This document shows, one piece after another, positions 31,559 through 32,333 of a stretch of DNA of 32,333 nucleotides; within the stretch, counting starts at the first letter, position 1, and the number at the start of each line of letters is the position of its first letter. This DNA is from an uncultured Methylococcaceae bacterium (GTDB taxonomy: Bacteria > Pseudomonadota > Gammaproteobacteria > Methylococcales > Methylococcaceae), in contig CAIOOA010000008.1 in NCBI GenBank assembly GCA_903859815.1, forward strand, positions 1-32,333. Direction: 5' to 3'. Both the position numbers and the translations under genes were made by a program. The notes under the pieces are model-generated. The model ran no database searches. It worked only from the letters and a program-made list of their open reading frames with translations, and had not been told where the DNA came from.

Positions 31559-31950
31559 GCTTGATTTGGATTGAAGCAGCTTGCACAAGACCTGCGTAGG
31601 CTTGCATTAACGCGATGGGGGCTTGCAATGCCGCGATGCCACTAGCATTGCACCACTGCAAGCTTACATTCCCGTCATGTCTCTAGCATTGGCCTAATGC
31701 AAGCTTACCGTGCCACGATACAAATTCACCATGAATTGCTGAAAATTTGTATCACGGTAATGTCAGTTTGCATTGCTCCAATGTAAGCTTACATTGCCGT
31801 AATGTTTTGTTGCATTACTCCAATGCAAGCTTACATTGCCGTAATGTTTTGTTACATTTCTATATTGCAAGCTTACATTGCAACCTTGCAAATTTACATT
31901 GCCGCAATTTCAATTAACATTGCTCCAATGTAAACTTACACTGCCCCGCC
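31559..31950. repeat. Degenerate 21-bp tandem palindromic array
   Basis: About 18-19 units with a period of 21 bases (some 20). The core is GCTTGCA or its palindromic form AAGCTTACATTGC. AAGCTT, or a one-base variant, recurs at 31660, 31701, 31785, 31827, 31869, 31890 and 31932, giving spacings of 41, 84, 42, 42, 21 and 42. Two adjacent 42-bp units (31777-31818, 31819-31860) are nearly identical. AATGTAAGCTTACATT (31780-31795) is a perfect 16-bp palindrome, and the alternate unit GTAATG...CATTAC is an imperfect one. No gene is visible. The units are too short and uniform to be CRISPR. Confidence 0.8.
31717..31753. repeat. Inverted repeat inside the 21-bp array
   Basis: GATACAAATT (31717-31726) and AATTTGTATC (31744-31753) form a perfect 10-bp stem around a 17-base loop. 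This segment replaces two ordinary array units without disturbing the 42-base register of the flanking AAGCTT sites. Confidence 0.6.
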
Positions 31951-32064
31951 GTAAGCCATCAATGGCTCAACCTGAATCGGCAGAACGGGGCTGAAAGGCT
32001 AAAGCGGAATGCGGGGATTCGTGGTAGCGGTCGTCCCGGATTACGCAAGCTTCATCCGAACTAC

Positions 32065-32160
32065 TTGCAGCTCGACCCCTCCGTCCACTCCGTGACGCTG
32101 GACACTCTGCACTGGGTCGCCAGTGCGGTGGGCCGCACCTTGCGCGTCGAGCTTGTTTGA
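32065..32160 (+). pseudogene. Possible relic of an HTH antitoxin C-terminus
   Basis: A plus-strand frame ending in TGA at 32158 reads as 31 residues containing VTLDTLHWVASAVGRTLRVE. This strongly resembles the last helix and strand of XRE-type antitoxins (S/TLDTL..vA.AlGr.L.ve). No helix-turn-helix or start codon is visible upstream, where the frame runs into the repeat array. It is therefore at best the broken end of such a gene, and a chance match remains possible. Confidence 0.3.
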
Positions 32161-32176
32161 GCCGTCTGTCCCTAAG

Positions 32177-32333
32177 TCATTTACCTTGTGTAGGCAAAGG
32201 TCGGCGGCGCACACCGTTATCGTCACAAACAATAAACCCTCCCTCGATTTCCAAATCCGATTCCCAAAGCTCAGCCACAAGATGCCCCGGTTCATCTGGC
32301 AAATAAGATTTCAGCCGAAACAGAAAAACTGCT
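32177..32333 (-). CDS. 3' end of an unidentified gene leaving the window
   Basis: A minus-strand frame is open from the window edge to TGA at 32177-32179, giving 51 residues with a protein-like composition (RLKSYLPDEPGHLVAELWES, then GGFIVCDDNGVRRRPLP). Hydrophobic and acidic residues alternate in a way that looks coding. The start lies beyond the window. I do not recognise the family. A competing 84-codon frame on the same strand looks like a shadow. Confidence 0.4.
   Translation of the reverse strand, partial: AVFLFRLKSYLPDEPGHLVAELWESDLEIEGGFIVCDDNGVRRRPLPTQGK

Noticed and set aside
31559-31950. CRISPR array
   Set aside because: The units are contiguous and about 21 bases with no unique spacers, are themselves palindromic, and no cas gene is present.
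32041-32295. 84-codon minus-strand frame near the window end
   Set aside because: It overlaps, on the same strand, a more protein-like open frame that continues past the edge, and its C-terminal half is Gly/Val/Gln-rich without domain features.

Overview
The window reads as chromosomal DNA of a gammaproteobacterium of moderate G+C. A methanotroph-like member of the Methylococcales is plausible but not provable from these bases alone. The reasons are a compact group 4 [NiFe]-hydrogenase operon, two PEP-CTERM (exosortase substrate) proteins behind sigma-54-type promoters, NhaD, a stressosome operon without a partner sigma factor, and an Anbu (ancestral proteasome-like) locus. No tRNA, rRNA, CRISPR array, complete insertion sequence or phage gene was seen.

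Layout. (1) 268-7860: six tightly overlapping genes for a membrane-bound Hyf-like hydrogenase (B, C, E, F, G and an H/I fusion). It has no HyfD. The large subunit ends naturally at the nickel-binding motif, and the ferredoxin domain is reduced and fused to the small subunit. (2) 7962-12207: an Old Yellow Enzyme reductase, a 126-bp MITE-like element, a SpoIIAA-like protein, and clpB behind a near-consensus heat-shock promoter. (3) 12526-14849: two divergent PEP-CTERM genes, each with a GG-N10-GC (sigma-54) promoter. A 17-bp motif (TGTCAG-N8-ACA) sits 72-73 bp upstream of each promoter, and two more copies lie between them. (4) 14887-19268: a membrane-anchored GTPase, then an opposing nhaD-MFS exporter pair. 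(5) 19680-24450: a five-gene stressosome operon (RsbR-like PAS-PAS-STAS, RsbS, RsbT, a kinase/phosphatase fusion, and a hybrid histidine kinase as likely output). (6) 24546-31545: the Anbu neighbourhood, with a transglutaminase-DUF2126 protein and the Anbu peptidase on the minus strand, and an ATP-grasp and an alpha-E protein on the plus strand. (7) 31559-31950: a degenerate 21-bp-periodic palindromic array directly after the last gene. It is followed by a possible antitoxin relic and the 3' end of an unidentified gene leaving the window.

How the parts fit. The hydrogenase should couple H2 turnover to ion translocation, but its electron donor and maturation genes are not here. The stressosome most likely signals through phosphorelay, since no SigB-like factor is encoded. 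The PEP-CTERM pair looks like a small regulon under shared sigma-54/activator control. The Anbu locus matches a known conserved neighbourhood thought to make and break peptide or isopeptide bonds. The most unusual items are the processing-independent, one-cluster hydrogenase, the shared 17-bp motif of the PEP-CTERM promoters, and the 21-bp palindrome lattice.
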